This document shows, in pieces, positions 1 through 5,357 of a stretch of DNA of 5,357 nucleotides; within the stretch, counting starts at the first letter, position 1; each line of letters opens with the position of its first letter. A program made the translations under genes and the position numbers. Below the pieces are notes generated by a model, which was given only the letters and a program-made list of their open reading frames with translations, made no database searches and had not been told where the DNA came from. This DNA is from Verrucomicrobiota bacterium (GTDB lineage: Bacteria; Verrucomicrobiota; Verrucomicrobiia; Verrucomicrobiales; DEV007), in NCBI GenBank assembly GCA_020630835.1, contig JAHDIL010000157.1, positions 1 through 5,357 of the forward strand, given 5' to 3'.

Positions 1-674
1 GTGCCACGGCACAGCCCATGTGATTTTTGAGCCTCCTGTCGATCCACACCTAACCATGCTGTCAGGATGCGCCCATCCTCAAGCTCGAAGTCGATCTCGA
101 AGGAATCAGCCTTGGTTAGGGAGAGACGAAGCTTCTCAGCATCGGCACTGACCGCATCATAAGAAACAGCCAGCCCAGAATTTAAAATCACGTCATTGAG
201 GCCATGCATCGTTGCTCCACGGAAGTTGTGGATCTTGCATTTCTCCGTGAGTGGTGCGGTGGCAGAGTAGGTTGAGATGCACAGGATGATGTCATAGGTA
301 GGGTAGACGTCCGCCTCAAGGCTAAGTTGGTTGCCCTCGGCGTCGTAGCACTCATCTTTGAGATCTAGATTAGAGCCATAGGTCATGGGGAACGCAAACA
401 TCTCGCCCCCGGTCATGCCAAGAGTCTCCAGTCCGCCGTCTTTCAGTCCTAGGTAAAACTCCTCATAGGCCTTTTTCTGCACGGCATGGCCCTCTGCATT
501 CAGAAAGGCATACCCTTTCATAAGATCCATATCCTCAAGATCAATTAAGACACAAACCTTACAGCCTTGGGTGGGGCGGAAAACGTCCTCGAGAAGACGT
601 TCCAGTTGAAAGGCGGGAAACTCGCGCTTCTCCGGATTTAGAATGACTTCGGGATCTAAGGTAGCTACTGACAT
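1..674 (-). CDS. N-terminal part of a probable M29-like (aminopeptidase T-like) protein, cut by the left edge
   Basis: An open frame of 224 codons runs from ATG at 674-672 to the left edge with no stop. Visible landmarks are VCVLIDLEDMDL at about residues 47-58, STYSATAPL at about 132-140, RGATMHGLNDVILNSGLAV at about 152-170, and QEAQKSHGLCRG at the cut end. The last part (paired Leu-rich helix, acidic strand, then a Gly-rich turn) resembles the stretch before the NLPAGE motif of M29-like leucyl aminopeptidases (COG2309-type metallopeptidases). The metal ligands of that family would lie off the left edge, so peptidase activity cannot be judged. The frame stays open upstream to a TGA at 815-813, but 674 is its only ATG; a GTG at 725 is possible. 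No Shine-Dalgarno precedes the ATG; a pyrimidine-rich hexamer repeat sits there instead. It lies 209 bp downstream of the DUF2851 gene on the same strand and probably has its own promoter. I am sure it is coding and only moderately sure of the family. Confidence 0.8.
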   Translation of the reverse strand, partial: MSVATLDPEVILNPEKREFPAFQLERLLEDVFRPTQGCKVCVLIDLEDMDLMKGYAFLNAEGHAVQKKAYEEFYLGLKDGGLETLGMTGGEMFAFPMTYGSNLDLKDECYDAEGNQLSLEADVYPTYDIILCISTYSATAPLTEKCKIHNFRGATMHGLNDVILNSGLAVSYDAVSADAEKLRLSLTKADSFEIDFELEDGRILTAWLGVDRQEAQKSHGLCRG

Positions 675-690
675 GGTAAGGGTAAGGGTA
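675..690 (-). repeat. GGTAAG hexamer tandem repeat abutting the start codon
   Basis: On the plus strand GGTAAG occurs twice in tandem followed by GGTA, about 2.7 copies, directly next to the start codon at 672-674. In the mRNA this reads TACC CTTACC CTTACC then ATG, a pyrimidine-rich tract exactly where a Shine-Dalgarno would be expected. Confidence 0.75.
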
Positions 691-711
691 GAGATAGGTG
701 GGTGCTGAGAA

Positions 712-766
712 TTGAGGGCTCTCACCGGAGGGAATTGTGGACCAACTGCTGAGCTAGCGCCCTCAA
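712..766 (-). repeat. 8-bp perfect inverted repeat in the M29-like gene leader
   Basis: TTGAGGGC at 712-719 is perfectly complementary to GCCCTCAA at 759-766. An inner pairing, CTCA at 721-724 with TGAG at 750-753, could extend the stem across an internal loop. In the predicted transcript this structure lies about 40-90 nt before the start codon. It could be an mRNA leader hairpin (attenuator-like) or a protein-binding site; no T-run follows, so it is not a plain intrinsic terminator. Eight pairs across a 39-nt gap could also be chance. Confidence 0.4.
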
Positions 767-811
767 AATCTAATCGTGTCTCAACTTTTACGAATAAAAG
801 CTCTACAAGAG

Positions 812-840
812 ATCATGCGCGAGCGAGTTTTTTGTTTCAA
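812..840 (-). promoter_or_regulatory. Candidate sigma70-type promoter of the M29-like gene
   Basis: Read on the minus strand, TTGAAA (840-835; 5 of 6 to TTGACA) is followed after exactly 17 bases by CATGAT (817-812; 4 of 6 to TATAAT). Transcription would begin near 805 and give a leader of about 130 nt that includes the inverted repeat at 712-766. Position and spacing fit, but it is a by-eye match only. Confidence 0.4.
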
Positions 841-883
841 AACAAGATTTTTTGCCTGGGGATAGCTTCATTTCTCATGAGCA

Positions 884-2365
884 TTAGACATAGTGGGCCG
901 TTTCTCTTGCGGGGTTTTCTTGTATTTTCCACTGAGAGAGTTGTTCTGGGAAAGGGCATGAGTCGCAGCCGCTGGCGTCTTGTAGACAGAAATCCTCGTA
1001 AATTTGTAGGAGCCCCTGCTGGGAGGCGAAGGTCTTAACCCATGCTTTACCATTCTCTTCATTCTGGCCGAAAAGGCGCAAAACGGCACGACGGAGTTTT
1101 TGATTGCTCGGCGCTCCAGTAAGCTTGCGGTAATCGTTCCACAATTCAGGGGCTTGCAGGCAGAAGAAGGGGAAAAGCACATTGCCCGCTAAATCCCGAG
1201 CGCGGGCGCTACCGAAAAGCGCGATAGGCTTCGCGCTAGGGGACGAGGCTAGGGTGTAGTGGTTTTCCCAGAAGGTGTGTCTCAGCGATTGAGCCCAGTC
1301 ATTTACGGCTCGTATGGGATTGCTTGATTCTCGTTCGATAAGTTGTGACCAATCCGGCCAATGTTGAAGGCAGGCCGCCAGGGCCGCTAGGCGCCGCTGA
1401 GGATGGTTACTGGGGCGGGTATTACTGTAGATCCAGGGGACCGTTCGGTTTGTATTTGGGCGGTGATCAGGTCTCAGTTTCCACCATGTATCCCAGACTT
1501 GACGCACATAATGCTGGGAATCTGCTTGTAGATTTTGCGTCGAATCGAGTCGGGGGTATTCGTCCAGAAAGCCTGCTGAACCGAAGATGATCGCCTCTTG
1601 TTCGGCCGCTGAGCGCTTTTGCAGGGCTTTAATCGGGTTTCGCTGTGTGATCAGAGCCATAGGTAGCTTGTTCTCAGAGTATCCTAACACTTCTGCAAAA
1701 GCCTGAAATAGCGCCTGTTCAGGGGAGGTGGAAGAGGCCATCCGGTGCAGTCGGAGACCCTTTTGCCGCAGGCGATAGTGCGAGGCTGAATCAAGTAAAT
1801 CGGCCACTTCCTCCGGCCGCATGTGGGCAAGGACAGGCAGGCAGCGACCGGGATGCGCCTCTGGGAGTTGGTTTCGAGGGCCGAGAGTTTCCGTGAAGTG
1901 GGGAAGTTCTAACTGTGTGATTTGTTGGTGACGCGAGTTCTTGGTGAAAAAGCGCATAGAACTCGGGGCTTCTGTAAAAACGTGCAGGATGACGTCATCG
2001 AATCTCTCAGAACTCCCGTGGCCATGTGCTTCCCAATCTCGAGCGTGCAGATCGAGTTCGATCGAGCCACGACGCAGCTCGCCGTCTACTTTGATCGCAC
2101 AGTCCGTGAAATCTGGCCCGGCGCCGTGGTTCCAGTGACCGAATTGCACGATTTCGATCCATTGATCATCGCTGCCTATGAACTCGCTCCCGAACTCGCC
2201 GCCAAACCATTGCGCTTGCACCTGAAGCTCACCGGAGAGCTCCGCGTTATGCGAGCGATAGCCGTCGGCTCCATTTCTCGGTTCTGCCACCTGCTCGGAG
2301 TTTTGGCAGCTGCGGAGGAAGTGATGGTAGTATTCAGCTTTTCGACAGGTCTCCTGTAAGTGCAT
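884..2365 (-). CDS. DUF2851 family protein
   Basis: This 493-residue protein matches the DUF2851 family (PF11013), whose function is unknown to me. The N-terminal half carries the family hallmarks: WFGGEFG near 53-59, VQFGHWN at 73-79, GPDF at 83-86, IELDLHARDW at 102-111, HGH at 114-116 and DDVILHVF at 123-130. The middle has the conserved RPSNHPQRR at 317-325. The C-terminus has GLLQIYEDFC then C467 and C470. The run P84-D85 ... E103-x-D105-x-H107 on predicted strands is reminiscent of a PD-(D/E)xK-like nuclease core, but the usual lysine is absent, so that is only a suggestion. There is no signal peptide; it is probably cytosolic. The ATG at 2365 fits the family's N-terminal extent, though no Shine-Dalgarno precedes it. 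It is divergent from the peptidase gene and ends at a TAA 209 bp before the M29-like gene. Confidence 0.9.
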   Translation of the reverse strand: MHLQETCRKAEYYHHFLRSCQNSEQVAEPRNGADGYRSHNAELSGELQVQAQWFGGEFGSEFIGSDDQWIEIVQFGHWNHGAGPDFTDCAIKVDGELRRGSIELDLHARDWEAHGHGSSERFDDVILHVFTEAPSSMRFFTKNSRHQQITQLELPHFTETLGPRNQLPEAHPGRCLPVLAHMRPEEVADLLDSASHYRLRQKGLRLHRMASSTSPEQALFQAFAEVLGYSENKLPMALITQRNPIKALQKRSAAEQEAIIFGSAGFLDEYPRLDSTQNLQADSQHYVRQVWDTWWKLRPDHRPNTNRTVPWIYSNTRPSNHPQRRLAALAACLQHWPDWSQLIERESSNPIRAVNDWAQSLRHTFWENHYTLASSPSAKPIALFGSARARDLAGNVLFPFFCLQAPELWNDYRKLTGAPSNQKLRRAVLRLFGQNEENGKAWVKTFASQQGLLQIYEDFCLQDASGCDSCPFPEQLSQWKIQENPARETAHYV

Positions 2366-2368
2366 AAG

Positions 2369-2381
2369 TGAACTATGTTCA
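2369..2381. promoter_or_regulatory. 13-bp palindrome TGAAC-TAT-GTTCA in the divergent control region
   Basis: Two perfect 5-bp arms flank a 3-base centre. The site overlaps the candidate -10 of the DUF2851 gene and lies 66 bp before the likely peptidase start, a position suited to an operator controlling one or both genes. The arms resemble a LexA-type GAAC...GTTC box, but that box has a 4-base spacer, so the identity is unknown. Confidence 0.35.
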
Positions 2382-2399
2382 AAAAAGCAATTTTGTCGA
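2372..2399 (-). promoter_or_regulatory. Candidate promoter of the DUF2851 gene, possibly giving a leaderless mRNA
   Basis: On the minus strand TCGACA (2399-2394; 5 of 6 to TTGACA) lies 16 bases before CATAGT (2377-2372; 4 of 6 to TATAAT). A start 6-7 bases beyond the -10 would fall at about 2365, the A of the DUF2851 ATG, which would explain the missing Shine-Dalgarno. The match is modest and made by eye. Confidence 0.3.
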
Positions 2400-2446
2400 A
2401 CGGAAAAATGTTGCGGACACTTGGCTATCGACCGATCATTATCATT

Positions 2447-3742
2447 ATGGCCAAGCCTTTGCTTACGATTATCGTCGCGGTTAGCGTTTTAGCCTCTGTT
2501 TCAGTCAAAGCAGAGGGCTCGATGGAAGAGATTCTCACGGATGAGCGCTTTTGGAAGCTTACCCAGGATCAATTCATGGACCGGTATAAAGCTCTCGGCT
2601 TTCGATGGAACTCGGAGGCGAAAAAATCGGCGCGCCTGCCAGGTGTCCAAAAACCAACATTTAAGGGCAAGTCACTGGGAGAGACTATAGTTAGTTTTGA
2701 CGAGAGTGCTCCGAGCCAAGTTCAAATTTCTATCTATAACCGAGGGGATGACGGCTTATTGGCAGAGGAGTCTTTTGAGAGCGGGATTTCGATGTGGCGG
2801 GAGATCCTGACGGAAATCACCGGAGTGCAGCCAGAAGATCTCGGGAAAGACAAGAAGAGTGCCGTGAGCGCTGAGCGTGTTCGCTGGCAGAGAGGCGAGT
2901 TAGCTTATCAGATGGAATATAGCTTTCAGAAAGAGGTGAAGAGCAAGGGCATTCCGTTCCGAAGCGAATTCGTTAGGATTAGGGTGGCTCCATATGTTGA
3001 GCAGAGCTTCATGGAGAAGGCCTTGAGTTCCGGACCGAAGAAAATTTCTCGAGCTGACTTGCCTGCAAACGTTGTTCGCAAAGATGGGGATGTATTCATT
3101 CAGGGGTTGCCGATGGTTGATCAAGGGGCAAAAGGCTATTGCGTTGTCGCAAGCACCGCCCGGGTTTTCGGATATTATGACATGGCGGTGGATCAGCACG
3201 AAATTGCCCAGATTGCCAATTCTTCAGCATCTGAAGGCACCTCCACTGTGGGCATGGTCGATGCGCTTAAGGATATCGCGGGGCGTTTCAAAGTGCGCGT
3301 AAAGACGCACGTGGATTTTGACTATGATGATATGACCGATCTTACCGAGGACTACAATCGCGAGGCAAAGCGTCAGGACCTCCCGCAAGTGCCGGAGAAC
3401 TCAAATAATTGGTATAACTTCGATCGTTTTGAGCCTGAAGTCTTGCGTAAGGTGCGTCTAAAAAGCAGTGGAGATTTTAAACGTTTCGTTGGTGAGGTGG
3501 AGAGGTCTATCGACAGTGGCGTGCCATTGCTATGGACAGTGACCGTGGGGATTTTTGAAGAACCGAAGCGGATTTCGCAGACTCGCGGCGGGCATATGAG
3601 GATAATCATCGGCTATAATCGCGACAAAAATGAGATCATCTTTACTGACTCATGGGGTGCCGGGCATGAGTTTAAGCGTTGGGGCGTGGAAGAGGCTTTC
3701 AGCAGCTCTAAGGGGATGTATTCCATCCAGCCTACTACTTGA
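2447..3742 (+). CDS. Secreted papain-fold (C39-like) cysteine peptidase
   Basis: An ATG at 2375 would give 455 residues, but I prefer the one at 2447 (431 residues). It starts a textbook signal peptide (MAKP, then a hydrophobic run, then VKA before EG, cleavage after residue 22), while the 2375 ATG lies inside a palindrome 10 bp from the divergent start. In the 2447 numbering, residues 23 to about 185 form an N-terminal domain that I know only as a companion of such peptidases. It contains FRWNSEAKKSAR at about 52-63 and IYNRGDDG at 96-103. The C-terminal domain, from about 215, has Q226-x5-C232 (DQGAKGYC), the same oxyanion Gln to catalytic Cys spacing as papain, then GGHMRI with H383, then FTDSWG with D401. 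So Cys, His and Asp of the triad are all present. It should act in the periplasm or outside; substrate unknown. No Shine-Dalgarno is seen. It is monocistronic, divergent from DUF2851 and convergent with the SDR. Confidence 0.88.
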   Translation: MAKPLLTIIVAVSVLASVSVKAEGSMEEILTDERFWKLTQDQFMDRYKALGFRWNSEAKKSARLPGVQKPTFKGKSLGETIVSFDESAPSQVQISIYNRGDDGLLAEESFESGISMWREILTEITGVQPEDLGKDKKSAVSAERVRWQRGELAYQMEYSFQKEVKSKGIPFRSEFVRIRVAPYVEQSFMEKALSSGPKKISRADLPANVVRKDGDVFIQGLPMVDQGAKGYCVVASTARVFGYYDMAVDQHEIAQIANSSASEGTSTVGMVDALKDIAGRFKVRVKTHVDFDYDDMTDLTEDYNREAKRQDLPQVPENSNNWYNFDRFEPEVLRKVRLKSSGDFKRFVGEVERSIDSGVPLLWTVTVGIFEEPKRISQTRGGHMRIIIGYNRDKNEIIFTDSWGAGHEFKRWGVEEAFSSSKGMYSIQPTT

Positions 3743-3765
3743 TCGAGGGGGAGAGGATCCTCGAT
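3742..3765. terminator. Hairpin between convergent genes, weak candidate bidirectional terminator
   Basis: ATCGAGG at 3742-3748 pairs perfectly with CCTCGAT at 3759-3765 around a 10-base loop, starting on the last base of the peptidase stop codon. A 10-bp palindrome GAGGATCCTC (3753-3762) is nested and competes for the right arm. No T-run follows on either strand (plus side: TCTGCTGTCTCTTGT), so it would be a poor intrinsic terminator. The rest of the gap up to 3877 holds only a 5-bp stem (GTCCT/AGGAC, 3808-3821). Confidence 0.35.
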
Positions 3766-3877
3766 TCTGCTGTCTCTTGTGGGGGTTGGTAGACAGGCGC
3801 TACATCCGTCCTAGCCAGGACTCTAGATGGTATAGGGATGACTCTCCAAAGTGCCTATAAGGCTCAGGAGATTGCTT

Positions 3878-4573
3878 CTACATACTTGGAACGCTGAGAG
3901 ACAGGCCGTTTGCCCGTTCGTCCAGCTCGATGATCGTCTGAAAAGCAAGCTCGGCCCAAGCTTCCGGTTTCGGATAGTCGCTCGAAGACTCTCCGAAACA
4001 ACTCTGGAGCATTGCTGTGTCGATTATGCCTGGATTTAGTGGGACTGCCGAAACGTGGTTGGGCAGCTCGGTGGCAAGCGCTTTCGTCAGGCCCTCGATC
4101 CCCCACTTGCTGGCGCAGTAGGAGGCGACATTGGGCGAGGTGGAGCGTCCCCAACCGCTGGATAGGTTAATGACAAAGCTCTCCGAAGATTCTGCGATCA
4201 TGGCTGGGACAAAGGCTTTGATGAGTAAGCAAACCCCGAGCAAGTTCACCTCGAAGAGCGAGGCTAGATCTGTCGGTTCCTGTTCCCACAGAGGGGCACT
4301 CGGATTGATTAGTGCTGCATTGTTGATGAGGTAAACAGGTGCGCCAAATTCAGAGAGCACGTGCTCGGAGAAGTCGAAAACGCTGCGGGCATCCGATACA
4401 TCACAAGGGAGGAATAGGTGCTTATTGCCCAATTCTTCCTGCAGGCGCTCAGTGTCTCGAGCGTCGCGTGAGCAGCCAACTACGGAGAACCCTCGTGCGG
4501 CGAATTGACGAGCTAAGGCTAGGCCTAGACCTCGCGAAACTCCGGTGATGACAACAGGTCTTTGCTTATCCAT
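3878..4573 (-). CDS. Short-chain dehydrogenase/reductase (SDR) family oxidoreductase
   Basis: This 231-residue protein is a complete classical SDR, a Rossmann-fold NAD(P)-dependent oxidoreductase of the cytosol. In order it has the cofactor loop TGVSRGLG (10-17), CDVS with D58 near the adenine, NNAA (84-87, a variant of NNAG), N110, the catalytic serine in NLSSG (S139), and Y152-x3-K156 in YCASK. PG at 181-182 follows. The basic residues R14 and R36 (in GCSRD after the second strand) favour NADP(H) over NAD(H). The length is normal for single-domain classical SDRs. The substrate cannot be read from sequence; carbonyl reduction of a small metabolite is a generic guess. The ATG at 4573 gives the cofactor motif its usual distance from the N-terminus; only a weak GAAGA lies right before it. 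It follows the topoisomerase fragment by 21 bp on the same strand, so the two are probably cotranscribed, though a functional link is not evident. Confidence 0.92.
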   Translation of the reverse strand: MDKQRPVVITGVSRGLGLALARQFAARGFSVVGCSRDARDTERLQEELGNKHLFLPCDVSDARSVFDFSEHVLSEFGAPVYLINNAALINPSAPLWEQEPTDLASLFEVNLLGVCLLIKAFVPAMIAESSESFVINLSSGWGRSTSPNVASYCASKWGIEGLTKALATELPNHVSAVPLNPGIIDTAMLQSCFGESSSDYPKPEAWAELAFQTIIELDERANGLSLSVPSM

Positions 4574-4594
4574 TCTTCAACGCTAACAAAATCC

Positions 4595-5344
4595 CTAGTT
4601 TTGGTGTGCTTTTTTCTCCAGCTTTTCCTGCTCAGCGTTTGTGACTCGGGAGACTCGGTCGACGGGGTGTTTGGTTAGGATATTTCCTTTCGCGGCTCTT
4701 CCTTTGACAGCAACGTCGGAAAAGTTAAAATCGATCTGAAAGTTCTTTAACTTCAAATCAGACTTTAGGTGAACGCGCACGAAGTGGTTTGCATCCTCCT
4801 CCGTGTCGTGTTCGCTGAACCAGAGAACGCGAGACATAGGTTTGCCTGATGTTAGGTCGTAGAGCTTCTCTCGCGTGACGCCTGAGACCTGAAATCGCTT
4901 CACCATCGCCCGGCCGCCGCGGCCGTCTCGATAGATCATGTTGTAGAATTTCGGCTCATCACGGTTGAATACAGCAATGTGGATGTTGTCTTTCCCGATG
5001 AAGACTTTGTCTGAGATTTTGACGACCCGCATGCTGCCATCACGTGAGAAAGCGATGACGTCATCCATCCGTGAGCACTTGCCGACGGTTTCCTCGCGCT
5101 TCATGCTATAGCCGGCGAAGCCCTCTTTGCGGTTTACGTAGAGGGTGTCATTTGCCACCACTACCTGTTTGGCATCGACCCGGTCGAAACTGCCAAGTTC
5201 AGTGCGTCGAGCACGGTCTTTTCCAAACTCTTTTTTGATACCTTCGAACCACTTGACAGCGTAGGCCGTTAGACGTCTATGGTGGCGCTTCACTTCCTTA
5301 ATATCAGACTCGATCGCCTTGATGATTTCGTCTGCTTTAGTCAT
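4595..5344 (-). CDS. C-terminal part of a type IIA topoisomerase A subunit (ParC/GyrA-like)
   Basis: The 249 residues match the C-terminal third of the ParC/GyrA-type A subunit found in Bacteroidetes and Verrucomicrobia, which works with a ParE/GyrB-type partner to pass one DNA duplex through another. Residues 1-40 are a charged helix (the returning arm of the coiled coil), followed by FGKDRARRTEL (40-50), the conserved end of the breakage-reunion region. From about 58 onward come beta-pinwheel blades: SDKVFIGKDNIHIAVF (111-126), YRDGRGGRAMVKRF (138-151, a GyrA-box-like turn), VTREKLYDLTSGK (156-168) and KGRAAKGNILTK (214-225). A charged tail ends the protein. The DNA-gate domain with the catalytic tyrosine is missing and would lie beyond the right edge. 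The ATG at 5344 falls in the middle of what is normally one gene, at an ATGACTAA overlap with another open frame. A separate split subunit, a frameshifted full-length gene and a sequence error all remain possible. Confidence 0.85.
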   Translation of the reverse strand: MTKADEIIKAIESDIKEVKRHHRRLTAYAVKWFEGIKKEFGKDRARRTELGSFDRVDAKQVVVANDTLYVNRKEGFAGYSMKREETVGKCSRMDDVIAFSRDGSMRVVKISDKVFIGKDNIHIAVFNRDEPKFYNMIYRDGRGGRAMVKRFQVSGVTREKLYDLTSGKPMSRVLWFSEHDTEEDANHFVRVHLKSDLKLKNFQIDFNFSDVAVKGRAAKGNILTKHPVDRVSRVTNAEQEKLEKKAHQN

Positions 5345-5357
5345 ATTTCGAGATCCG
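5337..5357 (-). CDS. Apparent tail of the upstream part of the topoisomerase A subunit (seven codons visible)
   Basis: From the right edge one minus-strand frame reads RISKYD and then TAA (5339-5337). In Bacteroidetes/Verrucomicrobia ParC-type proteins, as I recall them, a similar R-I-S-x-[YF]-D run directly precedes the helix that the next gene encodes from its residue 3. The stop overlaps the downstream ATG by 8 bases. The other open frame reads GSRN before the ATG and does not look family-like. Only 21 bases support this, so the frame assignment is tentative. Confidence 0.45.
   Translation of the reverse strand, partial: RISKYD

Larger units (their letters stand above)
675..883 (-). other. 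Noncoding leader/spacer between the DUF2851 and M29-like genes
   Basis: This 209-bp gap separates two minus-strand genes. It holds a candidate promoter, an inverted repeat and a hexamer tandem repeat, listed separately. It also has AT-rich runs (828-833 and 847-853) flanking the short stem TTGTT/AACAA at 832-845, and a second weak stem at 783-789/796-802 with loop 790-795. Neither stem is followed by a T-run in the minus direction, so I do not call a terminator for the DUF2851 gene. I see no protein-coding signal here in any frame. Confidence 0.6.

Noticed and set aside
693..763. tRNA-like stretch on the minus strand: TAGCTCAG then AGTTGGT as in a D arm, 6 of 7 acceptor-like pairs (762-756 with 706-700), a 5-bp stem with 7-base loop, then ACC
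   Set aside because: It is only 63 nt between acceptor ends, the D stem has no GAGC partner, there is no anticodon arm and no TTCRA T-loop. It is better explained by chance plus the inverted repeat.
828..853. AT-rich stem with T-runs on both sides as an intrinsic terminator
   Set aside because: The only T-run following the stem is on the plus strand, where no gene ends; in the direction of the DUF2851 gene the stem is followed by A residues.
712..1038. Open plus-strand frame of 108 codons spanning the leader and the end of the DUF2851 gene
   Set aside because: It is low-complexity, basic and serine-rich, overlaps the candidate promoter and antisense DUF2851 sequence, and has no recognisable domain.
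1922..2359. Open plus-strand frame of 145 codons
   Set aside because: It lies wholly antisense to the conserved N-terminal domain of the DUF2851 gene and its translation shows no family features.
2375..2446. Longer N-terminus of the peptidase from the ATG at 2375 (or 2408)
   Set aside because: It would bury the signal peptide behind 24 (or 13) extra residues, start inside a palindrome and leave only 9 bp between two divergent genes. The 2447 start gives a normal signal peptide.
1988..5065. The same 12-bp palindrome GATGACGTCATC occurs twice, near 1989-2000 and near 5054-5065
   Set aside because: Both copies are inside genes and encode Asp-Asp-Val-Ile in frame (DUF2851 residues 123-126 and topoisomerase residues 94-97), so coding coincidence explains them.

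Overview
The window reads as bacterial chromosome, most likely Verrucomicrobiota (Opitutae-like). The basis is the set of protein families: a DUF2851 protein of the verrucomicrobial type, a Bacteroidetes/Verrucomicrobia-type topoisomerase IV/gyrase A C-terminal domain, a secreted papain-fold peptidase with a long N-terminal domain, and an M29-like protein. This is recognition from memory, not a database search. None of the starts has a clear Shine-Dalgarno sequence, so the lineage may not rely on that signal. Gene density is high and I see no insertion sequence, CRISPR array, prophage gene or convincing RNA gene.

Layout, left to right. 1-674 (-): N-terminal 224 codons of a probable M29-like aminopeptidase, running off the left edge. 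675-883: noncoding leader of that gene, with a candidate sigma70 promoter (812-840), an 8-bp inverted repeat (712-766) and a hexamer repeat (675-690) abutting the start codon. 884-2365 (-): DUF2851 protein. 2366-2446: divergent control region with a 13-bp palindrome. 2447-3742 (+): exported papain/C39-like cysteine peptidase. 3743-3877: convergent gap with a hairpin. 3878-4573 (-): short-chain dehydrogenase/reductase (SDR). 4595-5344 (-): C-terminal part of a type IIA topoisomerase A subunit. 5337-5357 (-): apparent tail of the upstream part of the same subunit in another frame.

The genes fall into three transcription blocks. The topoisomerase fragment and the SDR are 21 bp apart on the minus strand and probably share a message started beyond the right edge. 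The peptidase stands alone on the plus strand. DUF2851 and the M29-like gene are both on the minus strand, but the latter seems to have its own promoter and a leader of about 130 nt. The genes do not form an obvious pathway.

The most notable point is at the right edge. The topoisomerase A reading frame appears broken at an ATGACTAA start/stop overlap: the upstream frame ends in family-like residues RISKYD and the next frame resumes with MTKADE. This could be a split subunit, translational coupling, recoding, or a small deletion or sequence error; only 13 bases before the ATG are visible.
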